Shown in pieces: positions 9,170 to 18,169 of a stretch of 64,000 nt of DNA. Made by a program: the position numbers and the translations under genes. Within the stretch, counting starts at the first letter, position 1, and each line of letters begins with the position of its first letter. The stretch lies in the NCBI RefSeq assembly GCF_004833285.1, contig NZ_STFG01000002.1, positions 186,001-250,000 on the forward strand, given 5' to 3'. The notes under the pieces are model-generated. The model saw only the letters and a program-made list of their open reading frames with translations, had not been told where the DNA came from and searched no databases. The DNA comes from Lampropedia puyangensis (GTDB lineage Bacteria; Pseudomonadota; Gammaproteobacteria; Burkholderiales; Burkholderiaceae_C).

Positions 9170-10240
9170 ATGGACTTGTACCCTTTGTTTCGGCCTTTCC
9201 TTTTTGCACTTGATGCAGAGGTGGCCCATGATTTCACGCTCGACTGGTTGAAAAAAACCCAGTCGCATTCCGTATTGCGACGTTTGTATGCGCAAAAATC
9301 CGTGGCTGACCCAGTCACGATTGCTGGGTTGACGTTCCCTAATCGGGTAGGGTTGGCTGCAGGGCTGGACAAAAATGCCCGCTGCATTGATGCTTGGGCC
9401 GCAATGGGGTTTGGCTTCGTGGAAGTGGGAACGGTGACGCCTGTTGGGCAAAGCGGAAACTCCAAACCGCGCATGTTTCGTATACGAGAAGCGGGCGCAG
9501 TGATTAACCGCATGGGCTTTAACAACAAGGGGCTCGATACGTTCTTGAAGAACGTGCAGAAGTCGCGCGTTCGCGGTGATGTGAACCATCCCCAGCATGG
9601 TTTACGTCTGGGCCTCAACATTGGCAAGAATGCAGCTACGCCGATTGAGCGTGCAGCCGATGACTATGTGGCATGCCTGCGTGCTGTGTATCCACATGCC
9701 GATTACGTCACTATCAATATCAGCTCCCCTAACACCAAGAATTTGCGCGATCTGCAATCCAATGCTTCTTTGGATGCTTTGCTGCAAACACTGGTGGATT
9801 GCCGCGAAGAGTTGAAGAAAGAGCATCCACACAAACCGATGTTCTTGAAAATTGCGCCGGACCTGGATGCAGAGCAGGTGGGCTTGATTGCACAGTTGTT
9901 GCAACGCCATCAGGTCGATGGTGTAGTAGCCACTAACACCACTATCAACCATGCTGCTGTCGAGGCGTTTGAGCATGGCGCAGAGGTTGGGGGCGTCAGC
10001 GGAGCACCTGTACGCCAAGCCAGCACAGAAGTGATTCGGCAGTTGCGGGCTGCCTTAGGCCCTGATTTCCCGATCATTGGGGTAGGCGGCATCATGGATG
10101 CTGAAGATGCGCTAGAAAAAGTTCAGGCAGGAGCTGATTTGGTGCAAATTTTTACCGGTTTGCTTTATCGTGGACCTGTCTTGGTACCGCAAGTAGCCCA
10201 AGCGCTTCAGGCACATTCTGTGTCGGTGCAGAATAGCTAA
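9170..10240 (+). CDS. pyrD: Dihydroorotate dehydrogenase (quinone), class 2
   Basis: It oxidises dihydroorotate to orotate in pyrimidine synthesis and passes electrons to quinones at the inner membrane. The ATG at 9170 gives 356 residues starting [14 protein letters not shown], the amphipathic membrane-contact segment of class 2 enzymes. The open frame extends upstream to 9029 but into the rpiA start region, so that extension is not used. FMN-binding segments are clear: [32 protein letters not shown] with the catalytic serine, and GVGGI near the C-terminus. A bidirectional terminator follows. Confidence 0.96.
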   Translation: MDLYPLFRPFLFALDAEVAHDFTLDWLKKTQSHSVLRRLYAQKSVADPVTIAGLTFPNRVGLAAGLDKNARCIDAWAAMGFGFVEVGTVTPVGQSGNSKPRMFRIREAGAVINRMGFNNKGLDTFLKNVQKSRVRGDVNHPQHGLRLGLNIGKNAATPIERAADDYVACLRAVYPHADYVTINISSPNTKNLRDLQSNASLDALLQTLVDCREELKKEHPHKPMFLKIAPDLDAEQVGLIAQLLQRHQVDGVVATNTTINHAAVEAFEHGAEVGGVSGAPVRQASTEVIRQLRAALGPDFPIIGVGGIMDAEDALEKVQAGADLVQIFTGLLYRGPVLVPQVAQALQAHSVSVQNS

Positions 10241-10276
10241 GAACGTTCTGAGTTAAGGAATAGACATTTTCCAATT

Positions 10277-10306
10277 AAAAAAGGACTGGTGTTTCCAGTC
10301 CTTTTT
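10277..10306. terminator. Bidirectional intrinsic terminator
   Basis: The stem GGACTGG/CCAGTCC has a 5-nt loop, an A-run before it and a T-run after it, so it can terminate pyrD on the plus strand and exbD on the minus strand. Confidence 0.88.
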
Positions 10307-10355
10307 GTGTTTACAGCGTTTGCGTTGACTGAACGCCAGTCAACGCATGGGATGC

Positions 10356-10853
10356 TCATGGTGCGCTAGCTGCTGGTTGAGCGCCGCCTTCGTTTGCACC
10401 TTGGCTTGCGGGGTCGACCGTGCCTGCATTGCCATCGGGTTCGGTGACGAATCCGATTTTGGATAAACCTGTTTCGTTGGCCAGTGCCATTGCACGGGCA
10501 ATGCGGTCGTAACGCACGTTTTTGTCACCACTGATGTGCAGTGCTGGCTCTTTGTCAGGTGTTGGTGCGCCATCAACAGCTTGCTTCAAAGCATCACGCA
10601 ACTCATCATCACTGACTGCGGTGGTATCCAGGTAGAACTGACCATCTTGGTCAATACTCAGGCTGATGGTTTCTGGCTTTGAATCTTCTGGCGCAGTGGT
10701 CGCCTGCGGCAGCTCGACGTTCATCGCTTGTTTGATGACCGGAACCGTGATGATGAAAATGATCAGCAGCACCAACATGATGTCGATCAACGGCACCATA
10801 TTGATTTCACCCATCACATCGTCAGAGTCCTGCTCAAGGTTGGAAAATGCCAT
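10356..10853 (-). CDS. exbD: Biopolymer transport protein ExbD
   Basis: This inner-membrane partner of ExbB and TonB harvests proton motive force for outer-membrane uptake. The 165-residue protein has a short cytoplasmic N-terminus, one membrane helix (about residues 20-42, DIMLVLLIIFIITVPV) that includes the conserved aspartate near its start, and a periplasmic domain. The C-terminal 30 residues are Ala/Gly/Pro-rich. It starts 6 bp after exbB on the minus strand and is the last gene of the bfd-tonB-exbB-exbD unit. Confidence 0.93.
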   Translation of the reverse strand: MAFSNLEQDSDDVMGEINMVPLIDIMLVLLIIFIITVPVIKQAMNVELPQATTAPEDSKPETISLSIDQDGQFYLDTTAVSDDELRDALKQAVDGAPTPDKEPALHISGDKNVRYDRIARAMALANETGLSKIGFVTEPDGNAGTVDPASQGANEGGAQPAASAP

Positions 10854-10859
10854 GGCTAT

Positions 10860-11576
10860 TTAGCCTTTCTTGAGGGGCAGCACTTTAGCTGCTTCACTGC
10901 CGTGCGATACACGGGCACCAGTCACATAGTAGGCGTGCAGGTCGTGGGCAAAGCCGTTGACATGCAGCAGCAGCGATTTGTTGCCACGCACCAGCGCGTT
11001 GTAGCCGATCACGGCAGGAATGGCCACAGCCAAGCCTGCTGCAGTCATCACCAGTGCTTCACCGATGGGGCCTGCCACGGTGTCCATGGTGGCTTGGCCG
11101 CTGGAGCCAATGGCCAGCAGCGCATGGATGATCCCCCACACCGTACCAAACAAACCAACGAATGGAGCAATTGAGCCCACGGTGGCCAAAATGGATAAGC
11201 CAGATTGCAAGCGTGCTGTGAAACCATCAATGGTGTAACGCAGGTTGCGGGTTACCCAGTCGCTGATATCCAAGCTGTCGTGCAAATGTGCTTGCGTGTT
11301 GCGATGGTGGTTCACAGCGTCACGGCCTTCAAGTGTCAGCAGCAAGAATGGGTTATCGCCTTGGTTGCCCAGTTTTTTGATACCAGTGGCCAGGTCTTCG
11401 CTATGCCAGAAGTCTTTGGAGGGCTTGACCATGCCTTTGAGGCGAATCAGGCTGATGCCTTTGATGATGATGACGGCCCATGTGGCCACTGACATCAGCA
11501 ATAGCAAAATAGCAACGGTGCGGCCTACGGCATCGGCTTGGTTCCAAGCACCTAACAATCCAAATCCGGGTTCCAT
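10860..11576 (-). CDS. exbB: Biopolymer transport protein ExbB (MotA/TolQ/ExbB family)
   Basis: The proton-channel subunit of the TonB motor. It has 238 residues with three membrane helices: one near the N-terminus (about 18-38) and two in the conserved proton channel part (about 128-150 and 172-192, including VGSIAPFVGLFGTVWGI). The family length is 230-250. It lies between tonB and exbD, separated from tonB by 90 bp that contains a strong hairpin, so its expression may differ from that of tonB. Confidence 0.94.
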   Translation of the reverse strand: MEPGFGLLGAWNQADAVGRTVAILLLLMSVATWAVIIIKGISLIRLKGMVKPSKDFWHSEDLATGIKKLGNQGDNPFLLLTLEGRDAVNHHRNTQAHLHDSLDISDWVTRNLRYTIDGFTARLQSGLSILATVGSIAPFVGLFGTVWGIIHALLAIGSSGQATMDTVAGPIGEALVMTAAGLAVAIPAVIGYNALVRGNKSLLLHVNGFAHDLHAYYVTGARVSHGSEAAKVLPLKKG

Positions 11577-11627
11577 GAAAACTCCTTAGCAGGGAAAAAG
11601 CAAATAAAAATGGGTTGGGAAAGAGGG

Positions 11628-11657
11628 GCAAAACCAATGTGTGCAGTCTGGTTTTGC
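11628..11657 (-). other. Intercistronic hairpin between tonB and exbB
   Basis: GCAAAACCA (11628-11636) pairs perfectly with TGGTTTTGC (11649-11657). No T-run follows directly on the minus strand, so it is more likely an RNA processing or stability hairpin, or a leaky attenuator, than a full terminator. Confidence 0.45.
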
Positions 11658-11666
11658 ACCGCTCAT

Positions 11667-12473
11667 TTATCGAGGCAGTTTGAAGTTCACCGGCAGTACA
11701 TACCAGTCTTCAATGGGGACACCGTTGCGCGTTGTGGGGCTGAAACGGCCATTACGTAGCACGCCTTCAACTGCAGCGCGATCAAGGCGCGTGGAACCGC
11801 TGGATTTGGCCACTTCCGCTTCTTTGGCACGCCCATCGGTGCCGATGAGCACCCGAACCCGCACGACGCCTTCTTCACGCAAGCGCAAGCTTTGCTGTGG
11901 GTAAACGATGCCATGGTTGGCAGTGGCCGCATTGCGACGTTCATCGCGCACGATCACGGGCTCCCCTTCAGACGATTGGGGGGCTCCGGCCTGCTGCTGC
12001 GCGCCTGTCAAATTGGCAGCCGCAGGCGCTGCGGCCGGCGGAGTTGGTGCCGGTGGTGCGGGCGTAGCTGGCGCTGGTGGCGCAGGCGGTGGTGGAGGCG
12101 GAGCCTCTACGACAGGCGTGCGCTCTGTTGGTGGTTTGGGCTTGACCACAGGTTTAGGCTGTGGTTTGGGCGGTTTAGGTGGCGGTGGCTTGGGGGCCGG
12201 TGGCGGTGGCTCTGGTGGAGGAGGGGGCGGAGGCACCGGAGGTGGGGGCTCAGGCGCAGGCGGTGCCGCAACAGGGGCTGCTGTTGGCGTGGGCGCTGGT
12301 GCAGCAATGAGCTGGGTCATGATGACGGCTGGCTCAATGATGTCCTTGGGCGGCGTAGAAATCATGGCTTTCTGGATGCCCCACAGCGCAGCTGTGTGCA
12401 ACAGCAAAACGCCTCCGACGACAAAAACCTGATTTCTGGAGGAGGGAGGAGACTTGAGCGAGTACGTAGTCAT
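11667..12473 (-). CDS. tonB: Energy transducer TonB
   Basis: TonB links the ExbB-ExbD motor to outer-membrane receptors. I placed the start at the ATG at 12473 (MTTYSLKSPPSS), giving 268 residues; the frame is open further upstream but that part has no TonB features. A single membrane anchor lies at about residues 15-35. It is followed by a very long Pro/Lys-rich spacer (about 60-150) and a C-terminal TonB domain (about 185-268) with the YPQQSLRLREEGVVRVRV segment. The repetitive spacer produces long false frames on the other strand. It probably serves the receptor at 40219 as well as receptors outside the window. Confidence 0.93.
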   Translation of the reverse strand: MTTYSLKSPPSSRNQVFVVGGVLLLHTAALWGIQKAMISTPPKDIIEPAVIMTQLIAAPAPTPTAAPVAAPPAPEPPPPVPPPPPPPEPPPPAPKPPPPKPPKPQPKPVVKPKPPTERTPVVEAPPPPPPAPPAPATPAPPAPTPPAAAPAAANLTGAQQQAGAPQSSEGEPVIVRDERRNAATANHGIVYPQQSLRLREEGVVRVRVLIGTDGRAKEAEVAKSSGSTRLDRAAVEGVLRNGRFSPTTRNGVPIEDWYVLPVNFKLPR

Positions 12474-12552
12474 GACACGGGCAAACCCGACGCGCCAAAG
12501 CGCATAAACACGGTTTGCGGCGGGAAAAACGAAAACAGATAAAGAAAGTGGC

Positions 12553-12627
12553 TTACTTGCGCAAAATCCACCAAACGGAGCCAAGTACGAGCATCAAGCT
12601 GGCTGCGAGCGAAACGAGGAGTTCCAT
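12553..12627 (-). CDS. Possible 24-residue single-helix membrane peptide
   Basis: A short frame between bfd and tonB encodes 24 residues, beginning MELLVSLAASL and ending VWWILRK. It is a hydrophobic helix with an aromatic belt and a basic end, as in known small inner-membrane proteins. A GAAAGG ribosome site lies about 8 nt before the ATG. The first 34 nt overlap the 3' end of bfd in another frame, which could allow coupled translation but also weakens the call. No name is assigned. It could be chance, since bfd ends in a non-conserved tail here. Confidence 0.4.
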   Translation of the reverse strand: MELLVSLAASLMLVLGSVWWILRK

Positions 12628-12860
12628 ACCAAAGGCCTTTCGGTTCGATTAGCAGGCTGATCCGTACAAGAGGCGTTGTCGATGGCGGCCACGGGTTGAG
12701 ACGCGTGGCACTGCTCTACCAAACAGCGTGCAGTGCATTCACACTGTCCGCATTGGGTGGCAACTCCTAACTCAAACTGGATGTCATCAAAGCTCATGCC
12801 TGCGTGGGCGTGACGCGTGATTTCACGATCGGAGACTCGGCGACAAACACACACAATCAT
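12594..12860 (-). CDS. bfd: Bacterioferritin-associated ferredoxin
   Basis: This [2Fe-2S] protein donates electrons to bacterioferritin to release stored iron. The 88-residue product has the cysteine pattern CVC near the start (residues 4 and 6) and CGQC near residue 37, within the BFD-like fold. The tail after residue 60 is longer than in E. coli and poorly conserved. It is the first gene of the minus-strand iron unit and lies directly downstream of a Fur-box-like palindrome, which fits induction when iron is scarce. Confidence 0.9.
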   Translation of the reverse strand: MIVCVCRRVSDREITRHAHAGMSFDDIQFELGVATQCGQCECTARCLVEQCHASQPVAAIDNASCTDQPANRTERPLVWNSSFRSQPA

Positions 12861-12904
12861 GGCTTTGCCTTTATGGCTGGCTTGTTGATACGGATCAGAT
12901 TATA

Positions 12905-12923
12905 AATGCGAATTTTTCGCATT
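12905..12923 (-). promoter_or_regulatory. Fur-box-like palindrome upstream of bfd
   Basis: AATGCGAA-TTT-TTCGCATT is a perfect 19-bp inverted repeat 45 bp upstream of the bfd start. The size and AATGxxAA arms match the betaproteobacterial variant of the Fur box. It would repress the bfd-tonB-exbB-exbD unit in iron-replete cells. Confidence 0.65.
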
Positions 12924-12990
12924 AGCAACAATTATCGTAATCCCTAGATGAAATAGGGGATCCGCGTGGGTTTGGGCTGTAGTGGCAGAT

Positions 12991-14391
12991 TCAGGAACGC
13001 AGTTCTGCGCGCAGTTTTTGCAGGCCAGATCGCAAGCCTTCTTCAACGGTTGGATGGTAGAACGGGCAGGCCAGCATGTCTTCGACGGTTTGCTTTTGCT
13101 GAAGGGCCCAAGCCAGCAGGTGGCCTAGGTGTTCTGCAGCAGGGCCCAGCATTTCTGCTCCCAGAAAACGACCGGTCTTGTGTTCAGCATACAACGCTAA
13201 AGTCCCAGTATTTTGCCCATCCACACGGGCGCGACCTTGATTAGCAAATGGTTGAATGCTGCGGGCAAAGGCTGTACCTGCATCGGTCAGTGCGCGGTGG
13301 CTTTGCCCAACCATGGTGATTTGTGGATGGCTGAACACGATGCCAAGGGATGCGCGTAGCGGATAGGCTTGCACCTTTGGCCAGCTTGCAGCGTTGTGGC
13401 CTGCTGCGTATCCATCATCTGTTGCCTCATGCAGAAGTGGGCGTTGACCATGCACATCACCAGCCATGAAGATTGGGTGACCGGGGATTTGTCGTGTGAG
13501 AGGGTCTACTTGAGGCATACCACGCTGATCGATATCGACACCTGCGGCAGCTAGGTTCAATGCAGCAAGATTCGGACTGCGGCCTGTCGCCCAAAGGAGG
13601 TAGTCAAACGTGTCGGTGTGGTTTTCACTCTCACCAAGGGTGCTGTACTGAAGTTCAACGCCTTCAGTAGTCAGGCGCGCATGGTGTAGTTGGCTATTGA
13701 ATGCGGTGGGCAATAAGGTTTGTGTGAGGGCTTGTGCTTGACTGAGGACTTCAGGATCAGTCAGCGGGCCGATTTTGCTGTTGCGGCTAAACAAGCGCAC
13801 TCGCACGCCTAAGGCATGCAGGGCATGTGCCAATTCGAGGCCTATGACACCGCTTCCCATGACGGCTACAGACTGGGGCAAAGTGGTCCATGCGAAGATG
13901 TCGTCGTTGACGATCAGGCGATCACCCAGAGCGCGCTTGAGCTCGTCTGGGATAACTGGTGAGGAGCCGGTTGCAATGATGACGGTGCGGGCGTTCACTT
14001 GCGTATGCTCATTGATGCATAGCGTACCTGGTGCTGTGAAGCGTGCTTGGCCATGCAAGCGTGCTTCCTGCGGCCATGCGAGCACATCATCGATAGAAAA
14101 CTGCGCAAAGCGGTCGCGCTCCTCACGCACACGCTGCATCACTTGCGCACCATCAATGGTGATGTTGTCTGTGTGGATTCCCAAAGAACCACTGTTGCGC
14201 GTAGCGCGCGCTGCATTGGCTGCGGCAATCAGTAGCTTGCTGGGCATGCAGCCTACGCGGGCGCAAGTGGTGCCATACGGGCCTGATTCGATGGTCACAA
14301 TGCGGTCGGTGGTTTTTCGTGCGGCTTTATAGGCCACCATGCCGGCGCTGCCTACGCCAATGATGGCGATGTCGGTGTCGAGTGTTTTCAT
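12991..14391 (-). CDS. Dihydrolipoamide dehydrogenase-like flavoprotein disulfide reductase
   Basis: A 466-residue FAD/NAD(P) oxidoreductase. Seen: the N-terminal FAD motif GVGSAGMVAYKAA, the redox-active CARVGCMPSK disulfide, the NAD(P) motif GSGVIGLELAHAL at about 180, the second FAD contact FMAGDVHG, and the C-terminal CPFYHPTVEEGL with the catalytic His-Glu pair. The start at 14391 removes 12 unlikely residues. It is not next to any 2-oxoacid dehydrogenase genes, so a lipoamide role is not shown. A stand-alone reductase of another disulfide or of quinones is possible. Confidence 0.8.
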   Translation of the reverse strand: MKTLDTDIAIIGVGSAGMVAYKAARKTTDRIVTIESGPYGTTCARVGCMPSKLLIAAANAARATRNSGSLGIHTDNITIDGAQVMQRVREERDRFAQFSIDDVLAWPQEARLHGQARFTAPGTLCINEHTQVNARTVIIATGSSPVIPDELKRALGDRLIVNDDIFAWTTLPQSVAVMGSGVIGLELAHALHALGVRVRLFSRNSKIGPLTDPEVLSQAQALTQTLLPTAFNSQLHHARLTTEGVELQYSTLGESENHTDTFDYLLWATGRSPNLAALNLAAAGVDIDQRGMPQVDPLTRQIPGHPIFMAGDVHGQRPLLHEATDDGYAAGHNAASWPKVQAYPLRASLGIVFSHPQITMVGQSHRALTDAGTAFARSIQPFANQGRARVDGQNTGTLALYAEHKTGRFLGAEMLGPAAEHLGHLLAWALQQKQTVEDMLACPFYHPTVEEGLRSGLQKLRAELRS

Positions 14392-14530
14392 GCGTCGATT
14401 GCCTGTATAGCCAAGGGAAGTCAACAACGGCTAACCGTACCAGCAAAACCAGCCAGTGAGCCAGCATCCGCTCAGTGGCACGATATCCTGCAAGGTTATT
14501 TTGTGAGTGGAGCAAAGTGATGGCTTGGTG

Positions 14531-15454
14531 TCATGCAAAGAATGTTTTCATCCATTGGGCGATCAATTCGGGTTGGTCGTGTTGCAAGTTGTGGCCCGCA
14601 TCATCGACTGTCTTGATGGTGTGCTGGCGTATTTGTGCAAGCCGCTGGTGGTATTGCTCTAGCGTGTACCTGCCGCCCCAAAAGCTAGTGAGGCTGCACT
14701 CGGTAGCTTCAATGGCCAGTACAGGGGCGGTGATTTCACGGTAGATGGCGAGTGCCTCATCTGTACGATAAACCGTGTGACTGGAAATTTTGTGCGCAGG
14801 GTCGACCAGAAGATGCCATTGGCCATCCAACGCTTGCTTGGCCCAAACGCCTGCGAGCCAGAGGGCTTTGTCTAATGACAGGCGGGGGTTGGTTTTCATG
14901 AGCCGCTGTGCGACAGCTTCGCGACTGGCATAGGGCTTGATGGTGATTTCACCGTTGCGTCGCTGTGCTGTTTCATTCAGCCAGGTACGCAGCTTTTTTG
15001 GTGCTTGCTCTGGCCTGCCATCGGGCAGACCAAACCCTTCTAGGTTGACCAGACGTCGAATCCGTTCAGGCCGAATCCCAGCATACAGCATGGCTACGTT
15101 GCCTCCCATACTGTGGCCTACCATGTCAACGGGGTGGCCATCGCCAGCATAGTGGTCAAGCAAAACCTCTAAATCTGCGAAATAATCGGCAAACCAGTAG
15201 GTGTCTACCGGGGACGGTGGTTGGGTAGCACCAAAACCTCTCCAATCTGGGGCGATGACCGCGCGTTCACCAACCCACGACTCGCCCAAGGCATCCACGA
15301 TAAATTGGTATGAGGCACCTACATCAGCCCAGCCATGCAGCAAGACCAGAACCGGTGCAGATGCATTGGTGTTCTGACCCCAGCGGTGAACGTGGTAGGT
15401 CAATCCTCGAACGGGAATGGTTTCTGTGCGAGAGGCGATCAATGGCGTATACAT
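14531..15454 (-). CDS. Alpha/beta hydrolase
   Basis: A 307-residue cytoplasmic alpha/beta hydrolase. The oxyanion segment LLHGWADVG lies near residue 38, the nucleophile elbow is VGHSMGGN near residue 112, and the catalytic histidine is in DDAGHNLQHDQP near the C-terminus. It resembles epoxide-hydrolase or haloalkane-dehalogenase-like esterases, but the substrate is not evident. It diverges from the aldo/keto reductase with 75 bp between the start codons. Its neighbours give no pathway. Confidence 0.8.
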   Translation of the reverse strand: MYTPLIASRTETIPVRGLTYHVHRWGQNTNASAPVLVLLHGWADVGASYQFIVDALGESWVGERAVIAPDWRGFGATQPPSPVDTYWFADYFADLEVLLDHYAGDGHPVDMVGHSMGGNVAMLYAGIRPERIRRLVNLEGFGLPDGRPEQAPKKLRTWLNETAQRRNGEITIKPYASREAVAQRLMKTNPRLSLDKALWLAGVWAKQALDGQWHLLVDPAHKISSHTVYRTDEALAIYREITAPVLAIEATECSLTSFWGGRYTLEQYHQRLAQIRQHTIKTVDDAGHNLQHDQPELIAQWMKTFFA

Positions 15455-15529
15455 AAATGGGGCATCAAGAAATTGGTTTTAGGGTGCTCATACTGGTCAA
15501 TCCATGAACACGCGAAACGAAAGCAGACA

Positions 15530-16588
15530 ATGAAAAAACGGACACTGGGCCAAAGCGATCTTCAGGTTAGCCCGATTTGCCTTGGCACCATGACATTTGG
15601 TGAGCAAGTGGCAGAGCCCCAGGCGCATGCCATTCTGGATCAGGCGCTGGAAGCTGGTGTGGACTTTTGGGACACGGCCGAGATGTATTCTGTACCGGCA
15701 CGTCAGGAAACCTATGGCGCCACCGAGACAATTCTGGGGCGCTGGTTTGCTAAAAATCCACACAAGCGTGCAAAAGTGGTGCTGGCCAGCAAAGTGGCTG
15801 GACCTAGCCGCGGTATGCCGTGGATTCGTGAAGGCAAAGGGTTGACGGCGCAAGACATTGTCGCGTCGTGTGAGGCCAGCTTGCGCAGGCTGCAAACGGA
15901 TGTCATTGACCTCTACCAGATCCATTGGCCTGAGCGCAATGTGCCAGCATTTGGTGCGATGTATTTCGACCCCGCGCAAGAGCGCACCCAAACGAGTATT
16001 TTGGAGCAGCTTGAAACACTTGATCGGTTGGTGCGTGAGGGCAAGATTCGGCACATTGGCTTATCGAATGAGACCCCATATGGCGTGCACGAGTTTGTAC
16101 GCTTGGCTGAGCAGCACAATCTGGCACGGGTTGTCAGCATCCAAAACCCTTATGCGTTGACCAACCGTTGGTATGAGAACGCGCTGGATGAAACGTGCTT
16201 CCGTTTGAACGTGGGCTTGCTGGCGTATTCGCCACTGGCCTTTGGTGCATTGACGGGCAAGTACGATGACAGCGGCATTTTCAGCGCAGCCGCACCGCGC
16301 GGTCGCCTGAGCATCTACGAGTCCACACAAAAACAGCGCTGGGGGCGTGAATCCGCCTTGGCGGCGGCCAAACGGTACAACGCACTGGCGCGCGAGAACG
16401 GCCTCACACCAACGCAGTTGGCGTTGGCTTTTGTCTATCACAAATGGCAAGTAGCCAGCACCATCATTGGCGTGACCAGCCAGGCGCAATTGGAGGAGGA
16501 TCTGGCCGCTTGGAATGTTGCGCTCAGCTCTCAAGTGTTAGAGGCCATCGACGAGATTCGTTTGGAACTACGCGATCCTGCTGTTTAA
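15530..16588 (+). CDS. NADP(H)-dependent aldo/keto reductase (Tas-like)
   Basis: A 352-residue TIM-barrel reductase of the Tas/YajO branch. Catalytic-tetrad segments are present: the aspartate in FWDTAEMYS, the lysine in VVLASKVAG and the histidine in LYQIHWPER, with the usual NADP-binding C-terminal IIGVTSQAQLEEDL. The ATG at 15530 with MKKRTLGQSDLQVSP is the family start; the frame upstream overlaps the divergent hydrolase gene. It probably reduces a small aldehyde or ketone in the cytoplasm. The physiological substrate is unknown. Confidence 0.9.
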   Translation: MKKRTLGQSDLQVSPICLGTMTFGEQVAEPQAHAILDQALEAGVDFWDTAEMYSVPARQETYGATETILGRWFAKNPHKRAKVVLASKVAGPSRGMPWIREGKGLTAQDIVASCEASLRRLQTDVIDLYQIHWPERNVPAFGAMYFDPAQERTQTSILEQLETLDRLVREGKIRHIGLSNETPYGVHEFVRLAEQHNLARVVSIQNPYALTNRWYENALDETCFRLNVGLLAYSPLAFGALTGKYDDSGIFSAAAPRGRLSIYESTQKQRWGRESALAAAKRYNALARENGLTPTQLALAFVYHKWQVASTIIGVTSQAQLEEDLAAWNVALSSQVLEAIDEIRLELRDPAV

Positions 16589-16612
16589 GCAGGATCTGCT
16601 GCGTATTAGGTT

Positions 16613-17257
16613 TTATTTGGCCTGTGTTGGCTCTTTGAGTAATGCGCGCACATCGTCTGCGATCGCCTGTGGGGCAGTGCCGTAAGGCAGATACAGGCGC
16701 ATTCGGCTTTGTGTGTCGTAGACAAAACCGCCAGCGGTATGGTTCATCGTATAGCTGGACGGGGAAGGGCCTGCTACTTTTTCATAGGTCACACGAAAGC
16801 TTTGCGCCATGTTGTTGACTTGCTCTGCGTTGCCTATCAATGCAATCGCCTTGGGGTCAAAGCTTTCCAGGTAGGCGCGCATGACCTCAGGGGTATCGCG
16901 TTCTGGATCGACGGTGACAAAAATGGTTTGCAATTGGTCTGCTTGTTCGCCAAGCAGGTTTTTGACCTCGGCCATTTCCATCATGGTGGTCGGGCACACA
17001 TCTGGGCATTGCGCGTAGCCAAAGAAAACATAAGTGACTTTGCCTTTGAAATCTGCCAGATTAGTGGTTCCGCCCGTGGCATTGGGCATGCTCCAATCCT
17101 GTCCAAATCCAGAGGCGCTAATGTCTACCCCGTTGAGCGCTGGTGCGGGTGGCTCGCTTTTACAGCCAGTCAGGGCAAGTGCCGCAGTGGCTGCGGCGAT
17201 GCACAAGGCCGTGTGCAGACGGCGCGTAAAAGGCAAGCGAAATGAAAAAGTCGTCAT
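16613..17257 (-). CDS. SCO1/SenC copper metallochaperone lipoprotein
   Basis: A thioredoxin-fold copper chaperone for assembly of the CuA site of cytochrome oxidase. The 214-residue protein has a lipoprotein signal ending LTGC (cysteine about residue 32), so it is anchored to the periplasmic face. The copper ligands are the CPDVCP motif near residue 87 and the later histidine in YTMNHTAGGF. It ends 25 bp from the converging aldo/keto reductase. It lies downstream of a PCuAC gene on the same strand, a common partnership. Confidence 0.92.
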   Translation of the reverse strand: MTTFSFRLPFTRRLHTALCIAAATAALALTGCKSEPPAPALNGVDISASGFGQDWSMPNATGGTTNLADFKGKVTYVFFGYAQCPDVCPTTMMEMAEVKNLLGEQADQLQTIFVTVDPERDTPEVMRAYLESFDPKAIALIGNAEQVNNMAQSFRVTYEKVAGPSPSSYTMNHTAGGFVYDTQSRMRLYLPYGTAPQAIADDVRALLKEPTQAK

Positions 17258-17420
17258 GGTGTCCGTGATCTTGATGCTTCATGCTGGTGCTGATTTGTGG
17301 GCCAGCTGAACCTAGCTGAAAGAAGGGTGTGCAATGCCCTTGAAGGGCGACTGGCAGTGACCGCGAAGGGTTGGCGCATTCATTCTGCCGCAACCCCTCT
17401 GTGGTTTTTCAATACAGCAG

Positions 17421-17945
17421 TCAGTGCTGATGCGCCGTTGCAGTACTGTCCTTTTCGGCACTACTGTCTTCGTGGTGGTCATGCGCCGAGGAAGCTTCTT
17501 TGGGGTCTTCTACCCAGACTTCAACAGGGATCTCGCCAGCTTTCTCAAAAGTGATGGTGAGGGTGAATTTCTCACCTACTTTTAGCGGAGCAGCTAAATC
17601 CATCAACATGACGTGGAGCTTGTTGTTGTCGCCCATTTTCAATGTTTGGCCTGCGGGAATGCGTACATCGTCGACTTTGAACATGCGCATCACATCATTT
17701 TCCATTTTCATATCATGGATTTCGGTGTGTTTGGCCACATCGCTGCGTACGGAAAGGATACGGTCTTCCGCTGTGCCGGTATTTTTGACGCCAAAGTAAG
17801 CGGCAGAACTCAGTACGCCAGGACGTGACGGTTTGGCGTTCGGGTGAATGATTGTGAGGTCACCCACTTCAAAGCTGTGCGCGTGGGCGGAGAAGCTCAA
17901 GGCAGCGGCCAAGCAAAAGAGAACGGATTGGATCAATTTTTTCAT
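17421..17945 (-). CDS. Periplasmic copper chaperone PCu(A)C
   Basis: A 174-residue exported cupredoxin-like chaperone that passes copper to cytochrome oxidase together with SCO1. The start at 17945 gives a clear signal peptide ending at SAHA (about residue 22). Metal ligands are visible in HTEIHDMKMENDVMRM and in the later HVM motif, matching the H(M)x10Mx21HxM pattern loosely. The tail is His-rich (HDHHED and HQH), a likely extra copper-binding extension. The 5' extension of the frame is rejected. Confidence 0.92.
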   Translation of the reverse strand: MKKLIQSVLFCLAAALSFSAHAHSFEVGDLTIIHPNAKPSRPGVLSSAAYFGVKNTGTAEDRILSVRSDVAKHTEIHDMKMENDVMRMFKVDDVRIPAGQTLKMGDNNKLHVMLMDLAAPLKVGEKFTLTITFEKAGEIPVEVWVEDPKEASSAHDHHEDSSAEKDSTATAHQH

Positions 17946-18169
17946 GATCGAACATACTTTCAAATAAGAGATCGGAAGGCTTGCAACAGCGAGCGCAGCT
18001 TCTTGCCATCGTGTTGCAGCGATTAAGGCATACGCAGTGTCTGCTTGCTCATGCTTAGGGCATTGGCAGGCACCGTTGGATGGGATGCATGTCCTTTGCT
18101 TTTTGTGAAGGACTACTAAGGCGCCATTTTTAGGCGCGATCACGCATCCAATAGTCAGCAAAAGCGCTA

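Noticed and set aside
11892-12542. Long Gly/Arg/Trp-rich frames on the plus strand opposite tonB
   Set aside because: They are the complement of the repetitive proline and lysine codons of the TonB spacer and have no domain of their own.
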